DNA of 64,000 nucleotides from DRPG01 sp964655065 (lineage in GTDB: Bacteria > Myxococcota_A > UBA796 > GCA-2862545). A program made the position numbers and the translations under genes. The DNA lies in assembly GCA_964655065.1 (NCBI GenBank), contig CAZZLC010000011.1, positions 62,001-126,000 of the forward strand, in the 5' to 3' direction. Position 1 is the first letter of the stretch, and the number at the start of each line of letters is the position of its first letter. The notes below the pieces were generated by a model. The model did not search any database and had not been told where the DNA came from. It was given only the letters and a program-made list of their open reading frames with translations. Below are positions 24,390 to 33,607 of the stretch, in pieces.

Positions 24390-27300
24390 GCGGAGCCTCC
24401 TCGGGAGCCGACGGGGGGAGGCCGCGAATGCGACACGCCCCCGCGAACGGGCAGTGGTCGTGACCATAGGTCGCGAGCGTGGGGCAGCTGTCCGAGCGAG
24501 GGCGCAGGCTCCACCGCCCGAGCCTCCCCCTGTCGACGAGCTTGCCCAGCGTCTGCTCGGCGCGACTCAGCACCTCGGTGTCGACCAGGAGGTCGGTGTC
24601 GGGAACCTCGAGCTGGAAGCGACGCTCCGGCTGCTGGAACGTGTTGCGAACGTGGTCCCAGGAGACCGCGGCGATGCGGGCTCCCCTGAACGGAGCCGGC
24701 ACGTCCGGCCGCTCCCGGATCTGCTGCAGCACGAGCGCGTAGACGAGAAGCTGCGGGTCCGCGAGCTGGTGGAGGACCTGGCGGAATCTCCAACCCTGTG
24801 GGGGCCGACCCGTCTTGTAGTCCGTGATCTCGAGGAGCGTGCCGTGCGAGGTCTCCATGACCATGATGCGGTCGATGCGCCCGCGCACGGCGAGCGACTC
24901 GCGCCCGAGAGGCAGGTGGACGGGTCCGAGGGCCATCTCCCCGATCCTCTGGCCCTCCGCATCCATCACCACGGCGGGCTCGGCGTCGTCGAACCCGAAC
25001 GGCACCTCGGCCGCGACGGCGACGATGGGAGAGGTACGAGCGCTGCGGCGCCAGTGCAGATTGCGATGGACGACCCGCAGGGCCGCCATGTCTTCGTGCT
25101 CGACGATCTCCGGGAAGTCGACGACCATGCTCTGTGGCAACTGGCGAGGCCCCCCGGCAGACCGCTGAATGTCGGGCGACAGCTTCAGGAAGGCCGCCGC
25201 CGGGGCGGCGAGCACCTCGAGCAACCAGCGCACCAACATCCAGTCGCTGACCTGGTCCGAAGCAGGGCTGATGCGGCGGATGGTCTTCACCGCCCGACGA
25301 AACGCCGGATGTTCCCTTACCTGGGCCACGAACTCGCTGCGCTGCTTGTCACGCTGGAGCGCCGGCGCCTTGCCGAGGCGCGAGGCCGCGAACGACGGCC
25401 AGTGCTGGTTCCAGCGCTGGAGGCGTCCCCGCGCCGACACATCGCGCGCCTCCGAGAGCGCCCCGAAACGCTCCACCGCCTCGTCGAAGGCCCGCCGAGT
25501 CTCCCGGGTGAGCGATGCGACCAAGTGCTGAACGGCCTGGTCCCGCTCGTCGTCCTCCGCCCGCCATCGCACGCCGCGAGACGCGCGCTGCAGGGCGTCG
25601 TGCACGGCCTCGCCAACTTCCTTGGGGTCGAGGTCCTCGGTGACGGTGGCGGGCTCCGAGAGATCGAGCACGTGGCTCGCGTAGGCCCGGAACAGGCAGC
25701 GGGCCGCGTCGGTGAGCAGGCCGGTCGCCGAGTGAGGCCCTGGCGGACAGCGCGCCGCCGGAACGTCCGGGGCGTGGCCGAGGTAGGGCTGTACCCACAC
25801 CGGCGCCTCTGGCTCGGCGGACAGCCAGTCCTCCAAGGTGGCGGAGCGTCGGGGGGGACTCGGCGGAAGCCGCACGACGTCGCGAGGGCCCCGACCGTCG
25901 CGATACCACTCCGCGGTGGCCTGGACGGCGAGGTGCGACAGCACGGGATCGGGATGATCCGGGGCGACGGGCCGACCCAGCCCCCGGACCAATCCCCCCA
26001 TGGCCCGCGACTCGGGAAGTCCCTCCAGCATCATTCCGTAGCTGGGGACGTTCGGCGCCTCGATGACCGGAACCCGATCGAGCCGGATGGGCGGCACGAC
26101 CTCGCGGCCGTCGGCGTCCCGCTCGCTCACGATGGCGAGCACGGTCTCCGCTCCCGCCGCGGCCCGACGGGCCTGCGCGAGCTGGTGCTCGACCCAAGCC
26201 GAGCCAGTGAGCGCCCCCAGCGCCGCAATCTCCCGGTCGTCGAGCAGCGGGTCGGGGGCCGGTCGACGGGAAATGCCCTTGTCGTGGACGTCGAGAAGCA
26301 GGACCTGTCGCGCCGGCCGGCCGTCCCAGTCGGCGTAGGTCGTCACGGCCACGCCCTCCGGCAGCACCCCGGGGTCGACGGAGCCACGAAGCGCGTGAGC
26401 CACTCGCGACGGGGTGGCGTCCCAGTCCGCCCGCCTCCCGAGGGCGGCCAGGATCGCCCGAGCAAGTGGGTCCTCCGCGATATCGACGCGGCAGGCGACG
26501 AGAAAAGCCCGGATTGCCCCCAGGGTCTGGCCCCGGGCCATCTGCAGCGAATCGTCGCCCAGCAGCTCGGCGACGATCGCGTCGAAGTCGTCGGCGTCGA
26601 AGTCGAGCGGCTCGTCGCTGAACGCCTCGTCGAGCGGCTCGCCGGCGAGGGTGGCCTGGAGGATCGCCAGACGCACCTCGACCGCCGCCGCGCGCGCAGC
26701 GCGACGGCGATCCGACGGCCGGTCGCTCCGGGGGACCTGGAGTTCGGCCAGACGAGCGATCCACCGCGACAGCGGTGCCTCGAGCAGTCGCGTGTCCTCG
26801 AGCACCTGCACGACGCCACGGCGCGAGAGCTGCGCCTCGGAGCGCACGAATCCCCCGTGTTCGAGGCGACGGTCGAGGAGCGCCTCCGCTGCGGGGTGCA
26901 GGGTCGACTGAAGCGCGAGCTGACCGAAGACGGCCGCCAGATCACCGAGCTGGACCCACGGATCGATCGACTGGAACCACGGCGCACACCGCGCGACCAC
27001 CGACGCGAGCTCGTGGGTGCGCAGCTCGAGCCGGTCTCGCCACCCACAGCCGAGGCCCGAGCGGCGCAGCGCGTCTCGAATCCGGCGAGCCGTGCTGTCG
27101 GACGACACGAGGACGAGCGTTCCCTGGGGATCCTGGTGCGCGTAGGTCACCGCCACCCTTGCCTCGGCCGCGACGTCGGGAACGGTCAGGCTCCGCAGCA
27201 GCATCTCCGGGGCGGTGACCCGCTCGGGCCGGTCCGCACCCACTGCATCGAGCAGGGCACGCTCCCAGGGCTCGATCACGTGCGCCGGCACCCCGTAGCC

Positions 27301-27810
27301 GAGGGCGACCACCCGGTCCCAGGTCATCTCTCCGAGCCGCACGCCGGTCGCGGATCGGCTGTGTCGCGCCACCTCCAGGAGGCCGAGGTAGCTGCGCTCC
27401 TCGTCGTCTTCGCCCCACCCGGTCGCGGCAAGCTCCTCGAGCCACGGAGGTGCCTCGATGGCAGCGCCGGACGCGATGGTGAGTCGATAGAAGCGGACCC
27501 AGCGACGCGCCACCTCCACGAGGCCGGGCCGATCGCCAATCCGGCCAGCGATGGCGGTGTGATCCGGGAGCGCCGCGTCGGGCGCCTCCGGAGTCTCTCG
27601 GTCGAAGTCGAGGACCCGGGCCTGGATCACCTGCGTCGCCAGCGACGCAGGGGTCGCGACGTCGAGTCCGGCGACGCCGCCGCGATTCGCAGCCCACTGC
27701 CGCACCAGAGAGACCGTGGCGCGCGTGCGAGCGAGCACGAGCACCCGACGCCCCCACTGCGCCGGCAGGCGAATGCGCTCGTCGAGCCAGCGCTCGGTGA
27801 CCTCCCACAC
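24382..27810 (-). CDS. addB: AddB-like nuclease subunit with iron-sulfur cysteines (pair 1)
   Basis: 1142 residues. GTG 27810 follows an AAAGGAGG ribosome site. The N-terminal helicase-like half has lost Walker A (VLVLARTRATVSLV), as expected for a non-motor AddB-type subunit. A nuclease core is visible late in the protein: VRGRIDRIMVME, LLEITDYKTGRPP and QLLVYALVLQQ. The iron-sulfur ligands are probably Cys near 703 (ARCLFRAYASH) and three at the C-terminus (C-x10-C-x5-C, from about 1108). A TTGACA hexamer lies 34 bases upstream of the start, but no good -10 follows. Part of an addB-addA-sbcD-sbcC cluster. Confidence 0.82.
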   Translation of the reverse strand: MWEVTERWLDERIRLPAQWGRRVLVLARTRATVSLVRQWAANRGGVAGLDVATPASLATQVIQARVLDFDRETPEAPDAALPDHTAIAGRIGDRPGLVEVARRWVRFYRLTIASGAAIEAPPWLEELAATGWGEDDEERSYLGLLEVARHSRSATGVRLGEMTWDRVVALGYGVPAHVIEPWERALLDAVGADRPERVTAPEMLLRSLTVPDVAAEARVAVTYAHQDPQGTLVLVSSDSTARRIRDALRRSGLGCGWRDRLELRTHELASVVARCAPWFQSIDPWVQLGDLAAVFGQLALQSTLHPAAEALLDRRLEHGGFVRSEAQLSRRGVVQVLEDTRLLEAPLSRWIARLAELQVPRSDRPSDRRRAARAAAVEVRLAILQATLAGEPLDEAFSDEPLDFDADDFDAIVAELLGDDSLQMARGQTLGAIRAFLVACRVDIAEDPLARAILAALGRRADWDATPSRVAHALRGSVDPGVLPEGVAVTTYADWDGRPARQVLLLDVHDKGISRRPAPDPLLDDREIAALGALTGSAWVEHQLAQARRAAAGAETVLAIVSERDADGREVVPPIRLDRVPVIEAPNVPSYGMMLEGLPESRAMGGLVRGLGRPVAPDHPDPVLSHLAVQATAEWYRDGRGPRDVVRLPPSPPRRSATLEDWLSAEPEAPVWVQPYLGHAPDVPAARCPPGPHSATGLLTDAARCLFRAYASHVLDLSEPATVTEDLDPKEVGEAVHDALQRASRGVRWRAEDDERDQAVQHLVASLTRETRRAFDEAVERFGALSEARDVSARGRLQRWNQHWPSFAASRLGKAPALQRDKQRSEFVAQVREHPAFRRAVKTIRRISPASDQVSDWMLVRWLLEVLAAPAAAFLKLSPDIQRSAGGPRQLPQSMVVDFPEIVEHEDMAALRVVHRNLHWRRSARTSPIVAVAAEVPFGFDDAEPAVVMDAEGQRIGEMALGPVHLPLGRESLAVRGRIDRIMVMETSHGTLLEITDYKTGRPPQGWRFRQVLHQLADPQLLVYALVLQQIRERPDVPAPFRGARIAAVSWDHVRNTFQQPERRFQLEVPDTDLLVDTEVLSRAEQTLGKLVDRGRLGRWSLRPRSDSCPTLATYGHDHCPFAGACRIRGLPPSAPEEAPRG

Positions 27811-27993
27811 CCGGGCCTCCTTTGAGTCTCAGAGGCTACTCGCTGTCAAGACCAGTATCTGTCCGGTTGATCCCGGGTCTGGCGGTTGAAATCGAAACCC
27901 GACTCGGAAACATCGACATTCTCGAACCATCGCTCACCCCGTCGCGCCAGGTAGGCAGCCACGGCGGGTCGGATGGGCGGATCGCGTGGAGCG

Positions 27994-29823
27994 TCAGGCC
28001 GATCGGACGCGACCAGCCTGGCGAGCTCGAATGGCCTCCACGTCGTCCCTCGGAATCGCCTCGATCAGGGCCCGAGTGTAGGGGTCCCGAGCGTTCTCGT
28101 AGATCTCGTCGACCGGCCCACGCTCCACGATGTCGCCGTCCTTCATCACGCACATCACGTCGCTCATGAACTTCACGACCGACAAGTCGTGGCTGATGAA
28201 GATGTAGGTGAGCCCGCGCCGCTCCTGCAACGCCTTCAGCAGGTTGAGCACCTGGGCCTGAACGGAGACGTCGAGCGCACTCACCGACTCGTCGCAGACG
28301 ATGAACTCGGGCTCGACCGCGAGGGTGCGGGCGATGCAGATGCGCTGACGCTGACCACCCGAGAACTCGTGCGGATAGCGCTGCAGGTACTCGGGGCGAA
28401 GGTCGACCTCCTCGAGCAGCGCCGCCGCTCGCTCCCGGCGCTCGGCTGCGTCCGCTCCGATGCCGTGCACGAGCATGGGCTCCGTGATGGCCTGCTCGAC
28501 CGTGAGGCGCGGGTTGAGGGACCCGTAGGGGTCCTGGAAGATGATCTGGAAGTTACGCCGAATGTCCTTGAGCTGGCGGCGGTCCAGCCCGCGCATGTCG
28601 AGCGTCTCCCGACCCTCCACGACCTCACCGCTGGCCACGAGGTCGCCGCGCACGCGGTTGCGGATCGTGATGGTGCCCTCGGTGGGCTCGATCAGCCGCA
28701 GCAGCGCCCGCCCGGTCGTGGTCTTGCCGCAGCCGGACTCCCCGACGAGCCCGAGCGTCTGGCCTGGCCACACGTCGAAGTCGATGCCGCGCACCGCGTG
28801 CACGAAAGACGTGGGACGGCCGAGCCAGTCCTTGGTGAGGGGGAAGTCGACCTTGAGGCCCCGCACGCTCACGATGGGTTCGCCGTCGACCTCGAGGAGC
28901 TTGTCGCGACCGCCCTCGCGGAGCTCCCGGTCGCGCTCGGGGGTGAGCTCCTTCTCGACGATGCGGACCTCACCGTCTTCCTTCACCGTCTCGAGAAAAT
29001 CGCTGACGGTGGGAAGCAAGCGGTACGGCGAGTCGAGCCTCGGCCGGCACGCGAGCAGTCCCTTCGTGTAGGGATGCTGGGGATCGGCGAAGATCTGCAG
29101 CACCGGGCCGTACTCGACGAGCCGGCCCCGGAACATCACCGCCACGTCGTCGGCGATCTCGCCGATGACCCCGAGGTCGTGGGTGATGAACAGGATCGAC
29201 ATCTCCCGCTCGTCACGAAGCCGACGGAGCAGGTCGAGGATCTGGGCCTGGATGGTGACGTCGAGCGCGGTGGTGGGTTCGTCGGCGATGAGCAGCTGGG
29301 GGTCGCACGACAGCGCCATCGCAATCATGACGCGCTGCTTCTGGCCGCCCGAAAGCTCGTGGGGGTAGCTCCGGATTCGCGTGGGGGGGTCGGGGATGCC
29401 GACCTCCTCGAAGAGCTGGATGGTGCGGGCCATCGCCTCTTCGCGAGAGACGTCCCGATGCTGGACGATGGCCTCGGCCACCTGATCCCCGACCCGCTGT
29501 ACGGGATTGAGCGACGTCATCGGCTCCTGGAAGATCATCGCGATCTGCCGGCCCCGAACGTCGACCATGTCGCGCGCCGCCACCTGGGTGAGGTCGCGCC
29601 CGAGGAAGCTCACCGAGCCCCCAGCGATCTCCGCGGCTCGATCGGGAAGGAGCCGCATGATGGTGAGGGAGGTCACGGACTTGCCCGACCCGGACTCCCC
29701 GACCACGCCCAGCGTGCGACCCTTCTCGAGAGTGAAGGAGACGTCGTCGACCGCCTTCACGGTGCCAGCGTCAGTGTGGAAATAGGTTCGCAGTCCTTCG
29801 ACCGCGAGGAGTGGTTCGGCCAC
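27994..29823 (-). CDS. Fused dual ABC ATPase of the peptide/nickel type (DppD-DppF in one chain)
   Basis: 609 residues from GTG 29823, with AGGAGG eight bases upstream. Two complete ATPase modules. Module 1: GESGSGKSVTSL, MIFQEPMTSLNPVQRVG, LSGGQKQRVMIAMAL, LLIADEPTTALDVTIQAQI. Module 2: GESGCGKTTTGRALL, IIFQDPYGSLNPRLTVEQ, FSGGQRQRICIARTL, FIVCDESVSALDVSVQAQV. Each ends in the HPYT/DPYT loop of oligopeptide-type ATPases. No permease or binding protein lies beside it, so its membrane partners are elsewhere; the permeases at 1-2.9 kb already have their own ATPases. This resembles GsiA/YejF proteins. Confidence 0.93.
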   Translation of the reverse strand: MAEPLLAVEGLRTYFHTDAGTVKAVDDVSFTLEKGRTLGVVGESGSGKSVTSLTIMRLLPDRAAEIAGGSVSFLGRDLTQVAARDMVDVRGRQIAMIFQEPMTSLNPVQRVGDQVAEAIVQHRDVSREEAMARTIQLFEEVGIPDPPTRIRSYPHELSGGQKQRVMIAMALSCDPQLLIADEPTTALDVTIQAQILDLLRRLRDEREMSILFITHDLGVIGEIADDVAVMFRGRLVEYGPVLQIFADPQHPYTKGLLACRPRLDSPYRLLPTVSDFLETVKEDGEVRIVEKELTPERDRELREGGRDKLLEVDGEPIVSVRGLKVDFPLTKDWLGRPTSFVHAVRGIDFDVWPGQTLGLVGESGCGKTTTGRALLRLIEPTEGTITIRNRVRGDLVASGEVVEGRETLDMRGLDRRQLKDIRRNFQIIFQDPYGSLNPRLTVEQAITEPMLVHGIGADAAERRERAAALLEEVDLRPEYLQRYPHEFSGGQRQRICIARTLAVEPEFIVCDESVSALDVSVQAQVLNLLKALQERRGLTYIFISHDLSVVKFMSDVMCVMKDGDIVERGPVDEIYENARDPYTRALIEAIPRDDVEAIRARQAGRVRSA

Positions 29824-29881
29824 GGGGGCGCCTCCTAAGAGCCGCCGCCTTAACCGGCTCCATCGAAGGCGACAGGGACGG

Positions 29882-30061
29882 TCAGTCGTCCTTGATGCAG
29901 CACTCGATCCGGCCGTAGCGGAAGCAGGAGTCGGCCTCGGCACCGATCTCGTCGTTCGCGGCCTGATTCACAGAGGCCGCTCGCGCCGCGAGGGCGCCGA
30001 GCACCGCCAGGGCGGCGAGCCCCAGGGTGAAAATCCAACCGCGGGGAGTACGAGTCGTCAT
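29882..30061 (-). CDS. Small membrane-anchored or exported protein, 59 residues
   Basis: ATG 30061 is preceded by GGAGG at good spacing. N-terminal positive residues and a hydrophobic stretch (WIFTLGLAALAVLGALAA) form a signal peptide or single membrane helix. The remaining 23 residues hold three Cys (DSCFRYGRIECCIKDD). No family recognised. It lies 58 bases upstream of the dual ATPase on the same strand and could be co-transcribed with it. Confidence 0.6.
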   Translation of the reverse strand: MTTRTPRGWIFTLGLAALAVLGALAARAASVNQAANDEIGAEADSCFRYGRIECCIKDD

Positions 30062-30138
30062 TTGCGGGCCTCCTTGCTCCGTCGTCACTGTACGAGCATG
30101 ACACGGTGGCCGACCGGGTCCGCGTCAACTTCCGTCGC

Positions 30139-31233
30139 TCACGGAGCGAGGTCGTACTCGACACGTAGGACCCCCTCGGCCGGCAAGGGGTCCGAGAAGG
30201 TCAAGGCTCGACCAGACGCGACGTAGCCATCGAGCAGTTCGTCGTGACCGGCATACACCCGGCGTACCTGGAGGGTGTCCTCCTGGACCGCGTGACCGAG
30301 CGGATAGACCGTGCGGCTGGTGCCTGCAATCAGCTCGTCGCCGACGGTGAGGCGGAGGCGGAGGTGGTCGAGCGTGGGCGCGCACGCGTCGAAGAGGTTC
30401 GCGCTCCCGACCTCGGAGACGACGAACTGCTGAAGCGGCGTCGTGGCGATCGGGGTCTCCGACTCGCCGATCACGGGGTCGCAGGTCCCCTCGTAGATCG
30501 GCAACACCGCCCAGGCGGTCCACAGCCGGTTCTGCCACTGATCGAGGTCGGCGGCGACGACGTGCGGAGAGCCCTCGGACTGGTCGGGTCGTGGCGTCAC
30601 GAAGAGCACGGCGAGCTTGGTACGAGGGCGGTCGAACGACTCGTGACTGCCGGCAGCGGCGAGGACCGCGTGGTGCGCCATGTCGAGGGCTCGCGGAGGG
30701 AGCTCGCCCGGCAGGTTGGCGATGGCGTCACCGACCCAGGCGGTAGCGTCGGCGAGGTTGGTGGTCCAGGAGCGCAGGAACGGCTGGCCGTCGGCCGTGC
30801 CCCAGGGAAGGGCGCCCGGCTCGCCGTTCGCGCCGACGACCGCGATCTGTGACGTCATCTCCTCGCGAAACAGCGGCTGCAGGATGGCGGGAAGGACGTC
30901 GAGGAAGCGCTCCCGCACCTCCTCGGCTGGCCCGCCCGCATCGACGACGACGAGGAGATCGACGTTGCCGTGCAGGGCGAAGAGCTCCGTCACCGCACAC
31001 ACACCGTTCTCGTCGATGAGGTCGTCGCAGTCGTTGTCGAGCTTGTCGCAGATCTCGGGCGTGGTGCCCCGCTCGGGGTTCCCGTCGTCGCAGTCGGAGT
31101 CGACCGATAGCCCATCGCCGTCGGCGTCCTGTTCGACGCCGGCCCAGTCCGGCACCGGCCGGTACCCCCCCACGTCGACCGGCAGCGTGCATCCGATCCA
31201 TGCCATGGTGAGCACCCAAAGGCCCAAGTTCAC
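30139..31233 (-). CDS. MopE-like lipoprotein with Asp-rich metal-binding repeat and vWA-like domain
   Basis: 364 residues from GTG 31233. The leader ends in MAWIGC, a weak lipobox. Residues about 30-75 carry the putative metal-binding repeat: DADGDGLSVDSDCDDGNP and EICDKLDNDCDDLIDENG, with paired Cys. Such repeats occur in MopE and in many Myxococcota surface proteins. Then comes a region resembling a von Willebrand A fold (NVDLLVVVDAGGP), although the MIDAS DxSxS is not intact. The C-terminal part includes a CDPVIG stretch and beta-rich sequence. Predicted surface-attached calcium-binding or adhesion protein. Confidence 0.78.
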   Translation of the reverse strand: MNLGLWVLTMAWIGCTLPVDVGGYRPVPDWAGVEQDADGDGLSVDSDCDDGNPERGTTPEICDKLDNDCDDLIDENGVCAVTELFALHGNVDLLVVVDAGGPAEEVRERFLDVLPAILQPLFREEMTSQIAVVGANGEPGALPWGTADGQPFLRSWTTNLADATAWVGDAIANLPGELPPRALDMAHHAVLAAAGSHESFDRPRTKLAVLFVTPRPDQSEGSPHVVAADLDQWQNRLWTAWAVLPIYEGTCDPVIGESETPIATTPLQQFVVSEVGSANLFDACAPTLDHLRLRLTVGDELIAGTSRTVYPLGHAVQEDTLQVRRVYAGHDELLDGYVASGRALTFSDPLPAEGVLRVEYDLAP

Positions 31234-31258
31234 GTCACCCCCGACTCCACCACGCACC

Positions 31259-31855
31259 CTACCCGATCCGGTCCCTCGCCCACAAGCCCGATGCCAGGCG
31301 AAGGCCGGCTTCCCTGACCGCTCGGGCCAGCGCGGCGAGGTCCGGGTCAGCGATCCCGAACGATTGGAGTGCCGCATCGAGCCGCAGCACGTACTCCGCG
31401 TTGGCTCCGCTCGGTCCGCGGCTCCCCGCGATCTGGGCCGCCATGTCCAGGAGGGGAGCCTCACCGAGGTACTCCGGATTGGTCTCGTCGGCCCAGTAGA
31501 CCAGGGCCTGGACCGTGGCTCCGTGCAAGTGTACAGGTCGGAAGGCCCTGGAATACCCACCCTTCTCGCGGTGGTCGAGCTTGGCGAGGATCGAGCGGCG
31601 GTCGCGTTCGGCGATCGCGTACGCCATGCCGTGCACGTGCCCGCCGGGGGTCTCCACGAGGGTGGCGACCCTGCCGGGCGCGCCCGGGACGCCCCGATGG
31701 TCGGTCGACCCCTGCCAGAATCGACGGGTCCACCCCTCCATACGGCCCAAGACCCTATACTCGAAGGGGAACGCAGGTCGAAACACGAGCGAGCCGTAGC
31801 CGAAGATCCAACGGAACGTGGCATCAGTGGCCGGAGAGTCCGCAGCAGACGTCAT
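31259..31855 (-). CDS. chaC: ChaC-type glutathione-specific gamma-glutamylcyclotransferase
   Basis: 198 residues. The family cleaves glutathione to 5-oxoproline and Cys-Gly. Diagnostic stretches are WIFGYGSLVFRPAFPF (substrate loop), RRFWQGSTDHRGVPGAPGRV, and the catalytic Glu in DHREKGGYSRAF. The length is near that of ChaC proteins. ATG 31855 is 58 bases from the divergent macro-domain gene start, so the two may share a promoter region. Confidence 0.93.
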   Translation of the reverse strand: MTSAADSPATDATFRWIFGYGSLVFRPAFPFEYRVLGRMEGWTRRFWQGSTDHRGVPGAPGRVATLVETPGGHVHGMAYAIAERDRRSILAKLDHREKGGYSRAFRPVHLHGATVQALVYWADETNPEYLGEAPLLDMAAQIAGSRGPSGANAEYVLRLDAALQSFGIADPDLAALARAVREAGLRLASGLWARDRIG

Positions 31856-31913
31856 GGCGCCTGCATATGCAGAGAGGGGGTCGGCTCACAACCTGGCGAC
31901 ACGCGGAGGACCG

Positions 31914-32444
31914 ATGATCAAGTTGCGAGTGGAGGTCGGCGACCTCACGAAGATCGCGGACGACGTGATCGTCAACGCGGCCAACCCCGCCCTGCTCGGC
32001 GGAGGCGGGGTCGACGGCGCGATTCACGCCGCCGCGGGTCCGAGGCTCCTCGAAGCGTGCCGGAGGCTCCCCAAGGACGCCCTGGGCGTGCGCTGTCCCA
32101 CCGGTGAGGCCCGCCTCACCGAGGGCTTCGATCTGCCTGCTCGGTACGTCATCCACACGGTCGGGCCGATCTACCGGGACCACGACGACCCGGCCGAGCT
32201 CCTCGCGAATGCCCACCGGAGCTCGCTACGTCTCGCCGTCGACCACGGCTTGCGGACGATCGCGTTTCCCGCGATCAGCTGCGGGGTCTTCGGCTATCCA
32301 CCAGACGAAGCCGCCGCGGTCGCCCTCGCGGTGGCGACCGAGGAGGAGTGGCCGCTCGACCACGTGCGCTTCGTTCACTTCACCCGACCCACCTTCGAGG
32401 CTTGGCAGACCGAAGCCCGGCGGCGGGGCCTTCAGCTCGACTGA
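31914..32444 (+). CDS. Macro-domain (ADP-ribose-binding/hydrolysing) protein
   Basis: 176 residues from ATG 31914, preceded by GCGGAGGA. MacroD/YmdB-like landmarks: DVIVNAANPALLGGGGVDGA with the catalytic-loop Asn and Gly run, AAGPRLLEACRRLP, YVIHTVGPIY and FPAISCGVFGYP. The fold removes ADP-ribose from proteins or hydrolyses O-acetyl-ADP-ribose and ADP-ribose-1''-phosphate. The last metabolite is made downstream of KptA-type reactions. The 3' end overlaps tatC by 13 bases, tail to tail. Confidence 0.93.
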   Translation: MIKLRVEVGDLTKIADDVIVNAANPALLGGGGVDGAIHAAAGPRLLEACRRLPKDALGVRCPTGEARLTEGFDLPARYVIHTVGPIYRDHDDPAELLANAHRSSLRLAVDHGLRTIAFPAISCGVFGYPPDEAAAVALAVATEEEWPLDHVRFVHFTRPTFEAWQTEARRRGLQLD

Positions 32445-33607
32445 GCGGGCGGGCCGCCAAAGGCCTGTCGGACCTCGGGATCGAACAGCACGACCGCCGC
32501 GTACATGCCGACCAGCGTGCCGAACGGGAAGTTGAGCATGGCGACCGCCGCGACCCCGAGTGCTGCGCTGCGGGCCCAGGCTCGGCGCCGACGCAGGGCG
32601 GGACCCAGCACCAGCGCGGGAATCGAGGTGACTCCAGCGGCCACCGCGATCGTACCGCCGACCCAGGCCCACCCGCCGAGCTGTTGCAGCTGGTCGAGCC
32701 GGGCCCAGGGCGCGTCGATGGACTGGGCTTCGGCCCCCAGCATCAGCACGCCCAGTGCCACCACGAGGACGCCGCTGACGAGGCCGTAGGCAGCAAACAG
32801 CGCGGAGATGCTGTCAATGTGGGTCACCCAGGAGATTCCGCCGTCGTCGTCTCGCTGCTTGGTGGAGAAGGCGGCCGCGACCACGATGCCCACGCCGTAG
32901 AGCGCGACGAGAGGGATGGCGAGGAGCGTCTGGGTGAGCGGATCGGGTGGCGTGATGAGCGCGGCGAGGACGAACACGCCGACCACCGCGTAGCGGAAGT
33001 AGAACAGCATGTCCTTGGCGTCCACCATCCCCATTCGAGCCAGGAAGAAGCTCGCCACGGGCAGCTGGAAGGTGATGCCGAACGCGAGCATCATCTTGAC
33101 CACCGCGTTCAGGTACAGCTGCAGCGAGATCATGGGCTCCACGTCCTGGACGACGGAGAACATGAAGGGGAAGGCGAGCGGAAAGATGGCCTGGTACGCG
33201 AACGCTGCGCCCACGACGAACAGCACGGTCGAGGCGATGGTCAACGGCATCACCACCCGTCGCTCGGTCTTGTAGAGCCCCGGGGCGACGAACCCCCAGA
33301 TCTGACCGAGGATCACGGGGCTCGACAGCAACGCCCCGCCGAGCAGGGCTGCGTACAGCCACGCGTACATCCCCTCGAAGGGGCCGAGCAGCGTGATCTC
33401 GCCACCGTGCTCGAGCAGCGCGGCCTCGACCGGGGCCCGCACGAACGCGATGATGGGGTTCGCGAAGATCGACGCGACCACGACGCCCGCGAAGAGCGCC
33501 CCGACGCTGATCACGAGTCGGTTGCGCAGCTCGCGGAGGTGGTCGAGCAGCGGCATGCGGTGCTCGTCGACCTCGTCGACGGGTACGTCGGAGGGTGCCT
33601 TGCTCAC
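32432..33607 (-). CDS. tatC: Twin-arginine translocase TatC with extra C-terminal membrane domain
   Basis: 391 residues, against about 250 for typical TatC. The core is standard: HLRELRNRLV near residue 23, GPFEGMYAWLYAALL, ERRVVMPLTIAST, LPVASFFLARMGMV and ITPPDPLTQTLLAIPL. After about residue 255 come a linker with STKQRDDDGG and four more hydrophobic segments, ending FPFGTLVGMYAAVVLFDPEV. That ending resembles a widespread C-terminal segment of small bacterial membrane proteins. GTG 33607 overlaps the tatB stop (GTGA). TatC binds the twin-arginine signal. Confidence 0.93.
   Translation of the reverse strand: MSKAPSDVPVDEVDEHRMPLLDHLRELRNRLVISVGALFAGVVVASIFANPIIAFVRAPVEAALLEHGGEITLLGPFEGMYAWLYAALLGGALLSSPVILGQIWGFVAPGLYKTERRVVMPLTIASTVLFVVGAAFAYQAIFPLAFPFMFSVVQDVEPMISLQLYLNAVVKMMLAFGITFQLPVASFFLARMGMVDAKDMLFYFRYAVVGVFVLAALITPPDPLTQTLLAIPLVALYGVGIVVAAAFSTKQRDDDGGISWVTHIDSISALFAAYGLVSGVLVVALGVLMLGAEAQSIDAPWARLDQLQQLGGWAWVGGTIAVAAGVTSIPALVLGPALRRRRAWARSAALGVAAVAMLNFPFGTLVGMYAAVVLFDPEVRQAFGGPPAQSS

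Noticed and set aside
24340..27825. Open frame of more than 1100 codons antisense to the addB-like gene
   Set aside because: Low-complexity His/Arg/Leu composition without motifs; opposite strand is a convincing AddB-like protein.
27814..27849. TTGACA hexamer as a promoter for the addB-addA-sbcD-sbcC operon
   Set aside because: At 17-base spacing the -10 position reads CTCAAA and overlaps the ribosome site, so the start would leave no room for it.
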